A DNA stretch of 64,000 nucleotides from Brevibacterium sp. W7.2 (lineage in GTDB: Bacteria; Actinomycetota; Actinomycetes; Actinomycetales; Brevibacteriaceae). Location of the stretch: contig NZ_CP073089.1 of NCBI RefSeq assembly GCF_018137945.1, positions 3,596,001 to 3,660,000 on the forward strand, read 5' to 3'. A model generated the notes under the pieces. The model worked only from the letters and a program-made list of their open reading frames with translations. It did not search any database and was not told the DNA's origin. Below, one piece after another: positions 25,483 through 34,315 of this stretch. The position numbers and the translations under genes were made by a program. Every line of letters begins with the position of its first letter. Within the stretch, counting starts at the first letter, position 1.

Positions 25483-26456
25483 CCGCGGATCTCCTTCAAT
25501 CGGTGCCAATCGAATTCGCCACTCCAGTCGCCCAAGGCGCTGAGCGACAGCGAATAGGTGACCTCTGAGACGGCGTCTGCAACAACTCCGGAAACTGCGG
25601 AACGGCGCAGAACCGGCGATTCGTCGGTGATCTCCCAGAACCTCGTCTCGATCACTTCGAATTTCCAGTCCGCAGCTCCGGGCATTCCTCGGACGAATCC
25701 CGAATCGGCAAGTTTCTCGGTCAGGTCGTCGGCATTGACCCCGAGGTCGAGCAACCGATCGACGATCGCGTCGAGAGTTTCTCCGCTGTGCTTCCCGATT
25801 TCAGCTACGGCAAGCGTCAACGTGCCGTCCACGGGAGGCTCCATCTGCCGGAGCCCATGAATTCCGACGACAGCTCGCGACTGAAAGGACGATGTTTTGA
25901 CTTCGACACGCGCCGAATTTCCTACGAAATCATGTACGTCCTGAGGTGTGCGCTGCCAGCACCCCAGCATTTCGGGTCCGACCTGCCGGCACCCATCCTC
26001 CAAGAAGACCAGTTCCCCGTATATTCCAGCGGCAGTAGAGACGTCCAGGCCGCCTCGAGCAACCTGTAACAGGCTCCGCCATTCTTCTGCCGAAGATCTG
26101 ATCACTTGGACAACAGACTGGCAGTTCTCCAGGCGTGAAAGAGTCTCGTCGATGAAGACGTAGAACACTTCCCGGAGTCGATTCTCAAGGCAAGTAAGTT
26201 TGACCGTGGACACCGTCTCGCGGGTCTCGGCTTCGTTGACTTCCACCGTTTGGACGCTGATCACCTGACTCACTGAGAAGCTGACTTCCCCAGGGTCATC
26301 CACCTCGAAGTAGGCAACTGACAGCGAATCGACGTCGACCCCCAACCAAGCCCGTCTTGGAGCAGAGAGGCCGTTGACAGGCAGAACTTGAGCCTGTTGC
26401 CAGCCGAGAGCCCCTCCCTCTTTCAAAGCTCTTTCGAAATACTCCCCGGCGCTCAT
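25479..26456 (-). CDS. PD-(D/E)XK nuclease-like protein (DUF4420 type)
   Basis: This 325-aa protein has a central restriction-endonuclease-like fold: Glu148 in GIYGELVFLED, Asp176 in VHDFVGNS, and the E185-V-K187 signature in ARVEVKTSS. These match the pattern of the DUF4420 PD-(D/E)XK proteins. It is therefore the best candidate for the DNA-cleaving subunit of the operon. The N-terminal half is beta-rich and may be a recognition or assembly region. The ATG overlaps the Z1 gene stop (ATGA) and the stop overlaps the GHKL gene. Confidence 0.85.
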   Translation of the reverse strand: MSAGEYFERALKEGGALGWQQAQVLPVNGLSAPRRAWLGVDVDSLSVAYFEVDDPGEVSFSVSQVISVQTVEVNEAETRETVSTVKLTCLENRLREVFYVFIDETLSRLENCQSVVQVIRSSAEEWRSLLQVARGGLDVSTAAGIYGELVFLEDGCRQVGPEMLGCWQRTPQDVHDFVGNSARVEVKTSSFQSRAVVGIHGLRQMEPPVDGTLTLAVAEIGKHSGETLDAIVDRLLDLGVNADDLTEKLADSGFVRGMPGAADWKFEVIETRFWEITDESPVLRRSAVSGVVADAVSEVTYSLSLSALGDWSGEFDWHRLKEIRG

Positions 26457-29140
26457 CTCGGATCGCCTTCGAAGTCCTTCTCCGCATCGACGGTGAGCTC
26501 GACTACAGGCTCTTCATGGTCGTTGAAGATCGGCTGAACCGCGATGAAAGTGCCCTTGTCCTTCACCTTTCCAGCGCTGTCGAAAGGAGCGATTACTGCA
26601 ATCCCCAACATCGGAGGAAGGCCGTCGTCTACCAGCTTCTCGTCGACGGCGCGAAGCGCGTCGTCCATAGGCATTCGCTCCTTACTGTCGGGGTCCGGCT
26701 TTGAGAAGCGACTGACTGGGTACACGACCAGCAGGCCACGACCATCTGCGCCGTCGGATGCCTTGCGCAGATCGTACTGCGCCTTATTGCTGAGGCGACT
26801 GGACCCACGCTCGTCTTTGAGGGATTTGAGTCTGCCGTCCAACCTGATGTCGGAAACGATGTCCTCACCGCTCATCAACGCGCGAATATTGATGGCCTCG
26901 GCATTGACTTCTTCATCCGGTTTCTGGATCGGAGCGCGTTGGATCGAACCGATCTTCACTCCGTTGCCCGTAATGAAGTCGACTCCCTTTCCAGAGGCGA
27001 TTACGACGTTCCAGGGAGTATCTGGGAGCTTGTCCGCCGCCCATTTGACGGCATCGGCAAAGGGCTCGCGAAAGCGCTCGTGCACCGTAAAGTCGTTGAA
27101 GAACTCCGTCAGTTCTTCGAGGGGAACATCTCTGAAAAGTTGGCGCTCAGGACTCAGCTGGTACGGAGAGATCCGATTGATCAGCGATTCAGTCGTGCGA
27201 GCGTTCGTTCGAAGGACATCCTCATCGGACACGTCGAAGAGCGTTGTCTGCATCCGCGAGCCTTCGAAATCAACGGCAACCCGGTCAGTATGCTTCATCT
27301 TCGACGGATTGGTGATCTGCAAGCGACCAGGATGCTGGCGGACACGCACCCCGATCTCGGCGGGAGTCTGCCCGAGTCTGGTCATAAGCTCCATGTCGTT
27401 GCGCAGATCGGATTCGACAGAGGCCAAGAAACGGTAATCAAGGTCCAATCCTGGACTCAGCCAGATTCGCTGCAGGTCTTCGTATCCCTTGCGGTAGCCG
27501 AACCAGCGCCCCATTTGCAGCAACGTGTCGTATGTGTTCGATGTTCGACAGAAATATGAGACGAAAAGGCCTTCGAGAGTCAGTCCACGGGAAAGTGTGC
27601 CACCACCGATCACAATGACGGTCTGCGGTTGATCGTCCGGATACGAAAGTCGTTCGAAATCCTCAGCCTTGCTGTTATCAACCGCCACTCTCAGGCTGTG
27701 AAGCACCGCAGGTATCTCTCGTGAAACATGTTTCCATGTTGACGTAGATGCGTCCCCATGGAAGAGATGTCCAGCGCGGCTCATCTCCTTTGTGAACACT
27801 TCCCGGAATGACTCAACGTCGTCGTTCAGAGCGAGTTGACGAATAGGCTCGAGAAACTCTTCAACAGCTTCGCGCATGGCGAAGTGGGGCTCCGTCTTAT
27901 GCGTGGTGTGGATGAGCATCGTCGAGTGCTTCTCTGTCTGCCCTCTCACCCGTCGAACAGCGGACGCCACGACGAACCACCTGATTGCCTCTCCCAGCGA
28001 CCGCGTCACGACTTGGGATGAAAGGTCCGCGCCTTTGCCTTTCGGCACCAGGATTTCGACTTCGTCCTGTGGAATCGTTCGTACAACATCAGGCACATCG
28101 GTTTTCTCATCGGCGACTTCTCCTAGGCCGAAGATGCGCTCAGCCCCGAAGTATTCTGCCGGCGTAGGCATGACATGCAGGAAGTCCTTAGGGTAAAGCT
28201 CCTCCAATTTACTGCCCTGCTGGGAGTTCGGATCCATGAATATATTGGCGAAAGGAGTTGCGGTATATCCGACATAGGTTCCGTTGCGAACCTCCGCCCA
28301 GATTTCACGCATCAGCTGATTGATGGCCGTTGGGTCTGAATCCTTGTCCGGTGAAGAGTCCGGAGTCGCCTGATCAGACTCATCATCCACGATGAGAATG
28401 GGCAACCGTTTCTTGGTCTCCTCGTCAACTGCGCGAAGGAAATTCAGCAGGTTGCGCAAACGGCTGCCGTTCTTCTTCACCACCGCGAGAATGCGTTTGT
28501 TGTTTCTGGCGATCGCAGATGCGTTCGTGATACACGCAGTACCGAAGTCAGCCTCGTCGCTCGTCAACTGGTACCAGTCCCGAGAGTTCTCGATGACACC
28601 GAGATCACGATCCAGCCGTTGTTGAGTCTGCTTCCGAAGGTTATTGTGCACTCCCGACAGAACCAGCACCAATTGATACTTGGAGTCCAGTGCTTTTGCT
28701 ATGACAGCTGAATAGTTCGCCGTCTTTCCTGACTGAACGTTGCCGACTACCAAGCCGAGCCTCTTGTCCCCGTCGACCTTGGGCTCCGCCAAAGTTGCGA
28801 CAATTTCGTCCGACGAGGCATCGATGGACGTGAGGGCCTTGCCAAGTCCCCCATTCTCCATCAGCTCCTTCAATGCGCTCCAGACGCCGTCGCCTTCTAC
28901 TCCGGTATACCAGCCGACCTCTCGCAGATCCTGACGGCGCGATATCCCCACTTCAGTGAGCTTCGTGAATGCTGTAACCTGCTCCTCGCGCTCCCGAACA
29001 ATCGCCTGAAGAATCTCGTCCATGTCATCTATCAGGTCACCGAGTTTTTCGTTTACTTGCTTGACCGCGTCATTGAAGTTCATGTGATGAAGGCGGCCTT
29101 CGAGATATTCTTCGACGATAGACCGGTTCTTGTTATCCAC
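26453..29140 (-). CDS. Z1-domain ATPase (superfamily 2-like) of restriction-type operon
   Basis: This 895-aa protein has a Walker A loop GNVQSGKT (133-140), a Walker B-like VDDESDQ (251-257) and later helicase-like motifs GGGTLSRGLTLEG and QMGRWFGYR, the hallmarks of the Z1 domain. Z1 proteins are found with restriction and modification genes and are thought to be ATP-dependent motors. Residues 1-110 are helical and probably involved in assembly. The start is GTG at 29140 with GAAGGGAA about 12 bases upstream; ATG at 29083 is an alternative. It lies 34 bp after the methyltransferase gene. Confidence 0.9.
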   Translation of the reverse strand: MDNKNRSIVEEYLEGRLHHMNFNDAVKQVNEKLGDLIDDMDEILQAIVREREEQVTAFTKLTEVGISRRQDLREVGWYTGVEGDGVWSALKELMENGGLGKALTSIDASSDEIVATLAEPKVDGDKRLGLVVGNVQSGKTANYSAVIAKALDSKYQLVLVLSGVHNNLRKQTQQRLDRDLGVIENSRDWYQLTSDEADFGTACITNASAIARNNKRILAVVKKNGSRLRNLLNFLRAVDEETKKRLPILIVDDESDQATPDSSPDKDSDPTAINQLMREIWAEVRNGTYVGYTATPFANIFMDPNSQQGSKLEELYPKDFLHVMPTPAEYFGAERIFGLGEVADEKTDVPDVVRTIPQDEVEILVPKGKGADLSSQVVTRSLGEAIRWFVVASAVRRVRGQTEKHSTMLIHTTHKTEPHFAMREAVEEFLEPIRQLALNDDVESFREVFTKEMSRAGHLFHGDASTSTWKHVSREIPAVLHSLRVAVDNSKAEDFERLSYPDDQPQTVIVIGGGTLSRGLTLEGLFVSYFCRTSNTYDTLLQMGRWFGYRKGYEDLQRIWLSPGLDLDYRFLASVESDLRNDMELMTRLGQTPAEIGVRVRQHPGRLQITNPSKMKHTDRVAVDFEGSRMQTTLFDVSDEDVLRTNARTTESLINRISPYQLSPERQLFRDVPLEELTEFFNDFTVHERFREPFADAVKWAADKLPDTPWNVVIASGKGVDFITGNGVKIGSIQRAPIQKPDEEVNAEAINIRALMSGEDIVSDIRLDGRLKSLKDERGSSRLSNKAQYDLRKASDGADGRGLLVVYPVSRFSKPDPDSKERMPMDDALRAVDEKLVDDGLPPMLGIAVIAPFDSAGKVKDKGTFIAVQPIFNDHEEPVVELTVDAEKDFEGDPR

Positions 29141-29174
29141 GGCGGCGGATTCCCTTCTTCTTTTCAGCTCGTGT

Positions 29175-30374
29175 TCAGGACATTCGAGTGGGACGCGTCA
29201 TGAGTTCTTGGCCTCGAATGGCTGTCGAGTCTCTACGGACAGTGGTGCTTGCGATATTCGGTTCAATGCTGTCGTACGGGATATGATTCAAGCTCTTGAA
29301 CAAGGCGGCGAAGATCGCTTGAGCTCCGCGCACTGGGACTGCCATACCGATCTGTTTGCGCACGGAATCTCGCCGCCCGTGGAACTGGAAGTCGTCGGGA
29401 AATGTCTGCAGGCGCGCACGCTCTCGATTCGTAAGCGCCCGGTTCTGCGCCCAGTGATACATGTGGGTTCCGCCTCCTCCCGATCCGGTGACTGTGTAGG
29501 AAGGTTCCTCTTCGCGCAGCTTCTTGTAGATCTGGCTGATGGTCGCGCCGCGAACGTTGAGACGCAGGTCCGCTGGCATCCTTTCCGCAGCGGTGAAGGC
29601 ATTTTCGCCAGGTTTGATATAGCTGAGACGTTCCACAACCCGTGGCGATTGCCGTGTCTGATCCATGTGGGTGGTGCCGGGCGGAAATTCCCTTCCCAAC
29701 TCGTGTCCTGCTGTGACGAACTTCGAACCGCGCCCCGGGCCGTGGGTCGGAGCTGGAACTCTGAACTCTATGCCCATTGCGGCCAGGGACTTGTGAATTC
29801 CGACGACGATCACGCGGTGACGCTTCTGCGGGACACCGTATTCCTCGAACTTGTACAGATGAGTGGTCAGCATGTACTCCGGTTCACCGTCATCCGAGTA
29901 CATCGACAGATCGTGAAGGATCTGCTTGAAGGCTGTTCCTGAATTAGCCGACCGTATTCCGCTGACATTCTCCGCTACGAACCACTTGGGTCGCTTTGCC
30001 ACGAGGACTTCCAGTCCAGTTCGGTACAGACCCCCGTAATCACCCGCCAGCCCTTTGTGCTCTCCGACGAGGCTGAAGTCGTTGCATGGAAATCCGAATG
30101 CGAATCCGTCGATATCGCCGAGCTGGTCAAGCCGTTCAGACGACGCCATCACGCGCGCGTCTTCGGCATGCATGCTCGCGCTTGATGCGCCCGGAATATT
30201 GGCGATGTAAGTGAAAACCGAGTCCCGATCATAGTCAACACCCCACGCATGTTCGACCTTCACCCGACCGACCAGGTCGGGATCACCGCCATGCTCTGGG
30301 TCCACTGCATGGTGGGCACCAAGCGCCATCCCCCCGGGACCCGAGAAGAACTCACCCAGCTTGTACCTGATCAC
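29175..30374 (-). CDS. DNA (cytosine-5) methyltransferase
   Basis: This 399-aa enzyme transfers a methyl group from S-adenosylmethionine to C5 of cytosine. Motif I is FFSGPGG (9-15). Motif IV is GFPCNDFS with catalytic Cys97; the usual Gln after PC is Asn here. Motif VI is ENV (135-137) and motif VIII is QKRHR (183-187). Target recognition would lie around 230-310, and the site cannot be predicted by eye. The start is GTG at 30374 with GAGGAAGG upstream. It is the first gene of the operon, so it is the modification partner of the downstream Z1/GHKL/nuclease proteins, with vsr at the far end. Confidence 0.93.
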   Translation of the reverse strand: MIRYKLGEFFSGPGGMALGAHHAVDPEHGGDPDLVGRVKVEHAWGVDYDRDSVFTYIANIPGASSASMHAEDARVMASSERLDQLGDIDGFAFGFPCNDFSLVGEHKGLAGDYGGLYRTGLEVLVAKRPKWFVAENVSGIRSANSGTAFKQILHDLSMYSDDGEPEYMLTTHLYKFEEYGVPQKRHRVIVVGIHKSLAAMGIEFRVPAPTHGPGRGSKFVTAGHELGREFPPGTTHMDQTRQSPRVVERLSYIKPGENAFTAAERMPADLRLNVRGATISQIYKKLREEEPSYTVTGSGGGGTHMYHWAQNRALTNRERARLQTFPDDFQFHGRRDSVRKQIGMAVPVRGAQAIFAALFKSLNHIPYDSIEPNIASTTVRRDSTAIRGQELMTRPTRMS

Positions 30375-30760
30375 ATTCCACCAACCTTCCTCACCAGCAC
30401 ACTACAGCCAACGTCGACCGCCGAGACGTTCGCCCCACGCATCTGCTCTGCAGCATATCGAACTTCACCCAGCTACGCAGCTTTCACCGAGCGTTCGCAG
30501 CTCATCAGACCAAAGGTTTCGGACGTCTGGTCAAGAGCATGGCACCTGACACTGACACAGCCGGAAAGCTCTGCTACTGGCGTCAATCGGTGCAGAACTT
30601 CTGTTCCGAATTGGAACAGGTATCCGCGCCGTCCTGCCCTCGAATGCCGCTTCCCTGCCGAAACCGACCTCTTGAGGACAGTTCCTGCATGGAATGATCT
30701 GCGCCGGCGCCGACACCGCAAACGCGTGCTTTTCCACTTGGACGCCGACCCCTCGCCGCC
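30375..30760. other. Non-coding stretch at right edge of accessory block
   Basis: These 386 bp between the methyltransferase start and the Nramp-like stop are intermediate in GC. They should hold the promoter of the minus-strand defence operon, but I could not find a convincing -35/-10 pair. The open frames present are Arg/Ser-rich artefacts. No tRNA, inverted-repeat end or target duplication is seen. Confidence 0.5.
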
Positions 30761-32077
30761 CTACCCCACGAACCCCGATACGGACTCGATGACCTGGAGG
30801 ACGGCGAGGAACCCGAAGAGGCCGAGGCACACGGCCAGCAGCACGTTCGACCACCAGCTGTTGCGCAGGGAGACCGGCACTGAGGAGCGGTTGAGGATGA
30901 CGAGGAGGGCGAGCGCGAGTACGGGGAGGATGAACGCGCTGATCGCGGCGTAGACGAGGACGAGGGTAACGGGCCTGCCGAGGCCCATGATGATGAGCGT
31001 CGCGACGCTGAGGTAGACGAGGACGACGCGGAACTCGATCGACGTCGCCGACATCTCGTACCGCGCCTCGTCCTGGTGCGGGTAGCGGCGGAGCACGCGG
31101 ATGCAGTCGGCGGTGACGTAGGCGATGCCGGAGAACCCGCCGAGCACGCTCGTGTAGACGACGGCGAGGAAGCTGAGCAGGAAGATCAGCCGCCCGACGT
31201 CGCCGATCGAGGCGATGAGACTGTCGGCGATCGCGAAGAGGGCGTCGTTGTCGGCGATCGTGAAGCCCTGACCGTACAGGATGAACGCGCCCACCGCGCT
31301 CATCGCGACGGCGAAGACGAACACGAGACCGTAGCTGATGAGCAGGTCGAGGCGGACGACGGGCTTCCAGTCGGCACTGCGCCACGACTTCTCCCGGATC
31401 CAGAACGAGTACGCGAGGATCCCCGTCGCCCCGCCGACCCCGCCGATGAGCGACATCACCGTGATGATCGACGTCTGCGGGAAGACCGGCACGATCGTCT
31501 CCGCAGCGATCTCCTGGGCACCCTGACCTTGGAAGACGGAGAACGCGAGGGCGATGATCCCGAAGAACATGATGATGCCGAAGCCCATCATCGCCTTCTC
31601 GACGATGCCGTAGCGGCCGATCCCGACGAGGATCGCCGCGGAGAGGAGGACGACGATCGCCGTCGGCCAGAACGGCAGGACGGGGAAGATCGCCTGGAGG
31701 ATGTTCGCGCTCACGGCGACGACGCCGGCGCCGAAGAACAGTCCGACGAGGAGTTCGGCGATGAGGAAGAGCGCGGGGAACAGTCGTCCCCCGAACCGGG
31801 TGAGGTGGGAGAGCAGCGACCGGTCACCGCTCATCTGCAGCCGCGACACCGCTTCGGAGAGGACGAACTTCAGGGCGATCCCGACCGTGAAGACCCAGAT
31901 GAGAGCCAGACCGTACTCGGCCCCGGAGTTCATCGTCGTGATCATGTCCGAGGCCCCGACGCTCGCGAGCGCGAGCACGATCCCCGGTCCGATGAGCCGC
32001 AGGCGTGCGGTGAGGTTCACCGGCGCCGAGGCGGTCGCGGGCTCGGTGGTCGACGGCGGTGTCGGTTCGGCTGGCAT
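30761..32077 (-). CDS. Nramp-related transporter lacking the canonical metal motif
   Basis: This 438-aa integral membrane protein has about 11 hydrophobic helices in the Nramp/LeuT-fold pattern. In helix 1 the usual Asp-Pro-Gly-Asn is replaced by IGPGIVLALASVGASDM, so the manganese-coordinating Asp/Asn pair is missing. Such divergent members may move other ions such as Mg2+, or other solutes. The ATG at 32077 follows ACGAGAGA; the open frame upstream of it is Arg/Pro-rich and unlikely. It stands alone between the defence block and a small-protein operon on the same strand. Confidence 0.85.
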   Translation of the reverse strand: MPAEPTPPSTTEPATASAPVNLTARLRLIGPGIVLALASVGASDMITTMNSGAEYGLALIWVFTVGIALKFVLSEAVSRLQMSGDRSLLSHLTRFGGRLFPALFLIAELLVGLFFGAGVVAVSANILQAIFPVLPFWPTAIVVLLSAAILVGIGRYGIVEKAMMGFGIIMFFGIIALAFSVFQGQGAQEIAAETIVPVFPQTSIITVMSLIGGVGGATGILAYSFWIREKSWRSADWKPVVRLDLLISYGLVFVFAVAMSAVGAFILYGQGFTIADNDALFAIADSLIASIGDVGRLIFLLSFLAVVYTSVLGGFSGIAYVTADCIRVLRRYPHQDEARYEMSATSIEFRVVLVYLSVATLIIMGLGRPVTLVLVYAAISAFILPVLALALLVILNRSSVPVSLRNSWWSNVLLAVCLGLFGFLAVLQVIESVSGFVG

Positions 32078-32214
32078 TCTCTCGTGACTTTCCTCAGGTC
32101 GGCGCAGAACGGTCGCCCCTCGGCCGGAAATGCGCCGAGGTGCGACCATCAGTGTGCCCGGAGCCGACCGCCGGTGCCCCGACGGTCTCAAAGGCTGGGC
32201 GCGTCAGGCGTGCT

Positions 32215-32239
32215 CAGGTCAGTCTTGCGCAGGTCAGTC
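32215..32239. repeat. Short direct repeat CAGGTCAGTC x2 at the 3' end of the AhpD-like gene
   Basis: Two exact 10-bp copies (32215-32224 and 32230-32239) with a 15-bp period span the stop codon of the downstream-most gene of the small operon. This is probably slippage; no function is evident. Confidence 0.4.
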
Positions 32240-32767
32240 GTCCGCGGCTTTCGTTCCGCCGGAGCTCGGCGGCGCTCCGCCCCCGGCGGCGAGCATCGCC
32301 GCGAGCTGCTTACCCCCGACAGTGGGATGGTTGCTCGCGATCGAGATGCGGTTGAACGCGTTGATGAGCGTGACGACCCATTCGATCGCTGAGATCTGCT
32401 CCGTGCTCAGATGCTGTCCCACCTCGGCGGCGACCGCTTCATGGTCGACCGGAACGCTGAGGTCCGTCAGCGACTCCGCGAGGAGCAGGGCAGAGCGTTC
32501 GACATCACTGAAGATCTCCGCATGCCGCCACGCGGAGAGGATGTCGAGTTTGAGCTGGTCGACCCCGGCCTTCCGCGCGGCGGGCACGTGGATGCTCAGG
32601 CACGTGTGGCACCTGTTCATCTGCGACACACGGGAGTTGACGAGCTCGATGAGCGCGACGTCGAGGCCTGCGGCCACCGCCGCCTTCCGGGTCGCCTGCG
32701 CGGCGGCGACGGCGGCCTTGTAGATCTCGGGATTGGCCTTGTCGATGAAGGGTCTGTTCGCGTGCAT
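32234..32767 (-). CDS. Carboxymuconolactone decarboxylase/AhpD-like CxxC protein
   Basis: This 177-aa helical protein has the AhpD-family redox motif C-x2-C-x3-H in SQMNRCHTCLSIH (about 48-60), following the conserved E-L-V-N-S segment. AhpD-like members are alkylhydroperoxidases or thiol-disulfide reductants for peroxiredoxins. The ATG at 32767 lies 10 bp after the acetyltransferase stop, so both belong to one transcript. The C-terminal tail is Gly/Ser/Pro-rich. The physiological electron donor is not encoded nearby. Confidence 0.88.
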   Translation of the reverse strand: MHANRPFIDKANPEIYKAAVAAAQATRKAAVAAGLDVALIELVNSRVSQMNRCHTCLSIHVPAARKAGVDQLKLDILSAWRHAEIFSDVERSALLLAESLTDLSVPVDHEAVAAEVGQHLSTEQISAIEWVVTLINAFNRISIASNHPTVGGKQLAAMLAAGGGAPPSSGGTKAADD

Positions 32768-32777
32768 TCCGCTGCGC

Positions 32778-33152
32778 TCAGGCCTCTTGCTTGACCTGAT
32801 CGAAGTCCGCGCCCGTGGGGTTGCGGATCTTGCCGCCCTCGGCGATGTACTCATCGCCGGACTCCTGCAGCTTCTTGACGAAGAGCGGGCAGATCGCGAC
32901 GACGGTCTCGCCCTTCTCCCGCGCGTCCTTGAGCGCCTCGTTGACGAGGATCTTCGAGAGTCCGCGGCCGCCGAACTTCGAATCGACGGTCGTGTGATAG
33001 AAGATCCGCTCGTTGGGGTCCTTCGCTCCCACGAGGTAGTGCGCCCGACCGGCGACCTCCCCGTCAGCGACCTTGATGTCGTAGGCGAGACCCGCCTCGT
33101 CGAGTTCGACGGTGACGTCCTCTCCGGTGGAGTCCTTGAGTGCATCGTTCAT
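32778..33152 (-). CDS. Small GNAT-fold N-acetyltransferase (PF14542 type)
   Basis: This 124-aa compact GNAT-like protein is close to the YidJ/YjdJ kind of small acetyltransferase: IFYHTTVDSKFGGRGLSKILV (49-69) contains the acetyl-CoA pyrophosphate loop (G-G-R-G-L), followed by AICPLFVKKL. The acceptor substrate is unknown. AAGGAGAAGAACG precedes the ATG. It is the first gene of a two-gene unit with the AhpD-like protein. Confidence 0.88.
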   Translation of the reverse strand: MNDALKDSTGEDVTVELDEAGLAYDIKVADGEVAGRAHYLVGAKDPNERIFYHTTVDSKFGGRGLSKILVNEALKDAREKGETVVAICPLFVKKLQESGDEYIAEGGKIRNPTGADFDQVKQEA

Positions 33153-33238
33153 CGTTCTTCTCCTTGTGTCGGTGGTGCGGGGTGAGTGGTCGGCTGGTTA
33201 GGTGTCCGGGGATCGGGATGGGGTGGGCGCTCAGCCGC

Positions 33239-34315
33239 TCAGAACTGCGTCTCCTCAAACGTCTCGTCCTCCCCGCCCTGAACCTGCGGCGGCGGGTTCT
33301 TCCGCGCCGGGATCGGGGTCTCGGGCAGGTCGGGAGCAGGCAGCCGGCCCAATCCTTCGGCGTTGCGACCGGGCCCGCCGCGACCGACGTAGCCCTCGAC
33401 GACGCCGAAGCGGTCCGAATGGTCCTGCCATTCCTGCCGGTACTCGACGATCTCCTCGTGGCTGCGGCCCACGAAGTTCCACCACATGACGATCTCCTCG
33501 GTGAACGGCTCTCCGCCGAGGAGGACGAGGCGGGCCGGTGTCTCGCCGCGGTTGGCGATGCGCAGCTCATTCAGCCCGACCCCCGTGTAGCCGATCGCGG
33601 CGACCGGAAGGGCGACGTTCTCGAGCGCGACGTCGCCGGCGTCGACGAGGAGGCCGTGCTCGAACTCAGGATTGACCGGCAGATCGATGCTCGCCCCGGG
33701 GTTCAGCCGGATCTCCGCGCCGAGGAGGGGCGAATGCGTCGTCACCGGAGACGACTCGCCCCACAGCTCACCGAGGAAGACGAGGAGCTCTCCGCCGTCG
33801 ACGGCTCTGACCTGCGGAGCGTAGTGCTCGAATGCCCGTTCCTTCTGGTGCCGTGAGGAGTCGGGCAGTGCCAGCCACAGCTGGACGCCGTGGAGGGTCG
33901 TCGTCTCCTCCGTCGAGACCTCGGAGTGGCAGATGCCGCGACCGGCGGTCATGAGGTTGACTTCGCCGGGCAGCACGAGCCCGGCATTGCCGCCGGAGTC
34001 GATGTGCTGGATCGCGCCCTCGAAGAGCCAGCTCACGGTCTGCAGACCGGTGTGCGGGTGCGGGGCGACGTCCATCCCGCCCGAGCGGGAGACGTCCTCG
34101 GGACCGTAATGGTCGACGAAGCACCACGGGCCGATGAGGGAGCGCTGCCGCTGCGGCAGCGTGCGGCGGACGGTCATCGCCCGCGGTCCGCCGAGCGGAA
34201 CGTCACGGGCGGTGATGATCTCGACAGGAGCCCGGCCCTGCTGATCGCACTGCGGACCCGGCAAGCCGCCTGACCGGCAGACCACCTGGTCCGGGCGGGT
34301 CTCGACGTTGCTCAT
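33239..34315 (-). CDS. Pirin family bicupin protein
   Basis: In this 358-aa protein the pirin N-domain carries the metal-binding histidines in APHPHTGLQTVSWLFEG and in AGRGICHSE, and the C-terminal cupin spans about 190-300. Pirins are iron-containing proteins that act as quercetinase-like dioxygenases or as regulators. The ATG at 34315 has GGAGTGGAGG immediately upstream. The C-terminal 40 residues are Pro/Gly-rich and extend past the domain. It is divergent from glutaminase by 211 bp, a gap that contains one CGCCGAGGCGG motif. Confidence 0.92.
   Translation of the reverse strand: MSNVETRPDQVVCRSGGLPGPQCDQQGRAPVEIITARDVPLGGPRAMTVRRTLPQRQRSLIGPWCFVDHYGPEDVSRSGGMDVAPHPHTGLQTVSWLFEGAIQHIDSGGNAGLVLPGEVNLMTAGRGICHSEVSTEETTTLHGVQLWLALPDSSRHQKERAFEHYAPQVRAVDGGELLVFLGELWGESSPVTTHSPLLGAEIRLNPGASIDLPVNPEFEHGLLVDAGDVALENVALPVAAIGYTGVGLNELRIANRGETPARLVLLGGEPFTEEIVMWWNFVGRSHEEIVEYRQEWQDHSDRFGVVEGYVGRGGPGRNAEGLGRLPAPDLPETPIPARKNPPPQVQGGEDETFEETQF

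Larger units (their letters stand above)
19259..30760. other. Lower-GC accessory (defence-type) block
   Basis: From about 19.26 kb to 30.76 kb base composition is visibly poorer in G+C than either flank, and all nine genes lie on the minus strand. Content is DNA methyltransferase, Z1 ATPase, PD-(D/E)XK protein, GHKL ATPase, two small proteins, Vsr, and a paralogous pair. I see no integrase, transposase, tRNA or direct-repeat boundary, so the transfer mechanism is not visible. The edges are the convergent DUF2891 gene and the stop of the Nramp-like gene. Confidence 0.65.

Noticed and set aside
30473..30721. Possible remnant gene (82-aa minus-strand frame containing HALDQTSETFGL)
   Set aside because: The frame is short, Arg-rich at its start, has no ribosome site and no family match I can support.
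19250..30800. Integrative element with recombinase and attachment sites
   Set aside because: No integrase, transposase, tRNA or boundary repeat is visible; only composition and gene content support transfer.
32078..32233. Metal riboswitch near the Nramp-like gene
   Set aside because: This stretch lies beyond the start on the upstream side, but I see no conserved yybP-ykoY or M-box core and no paired anti-terminator.
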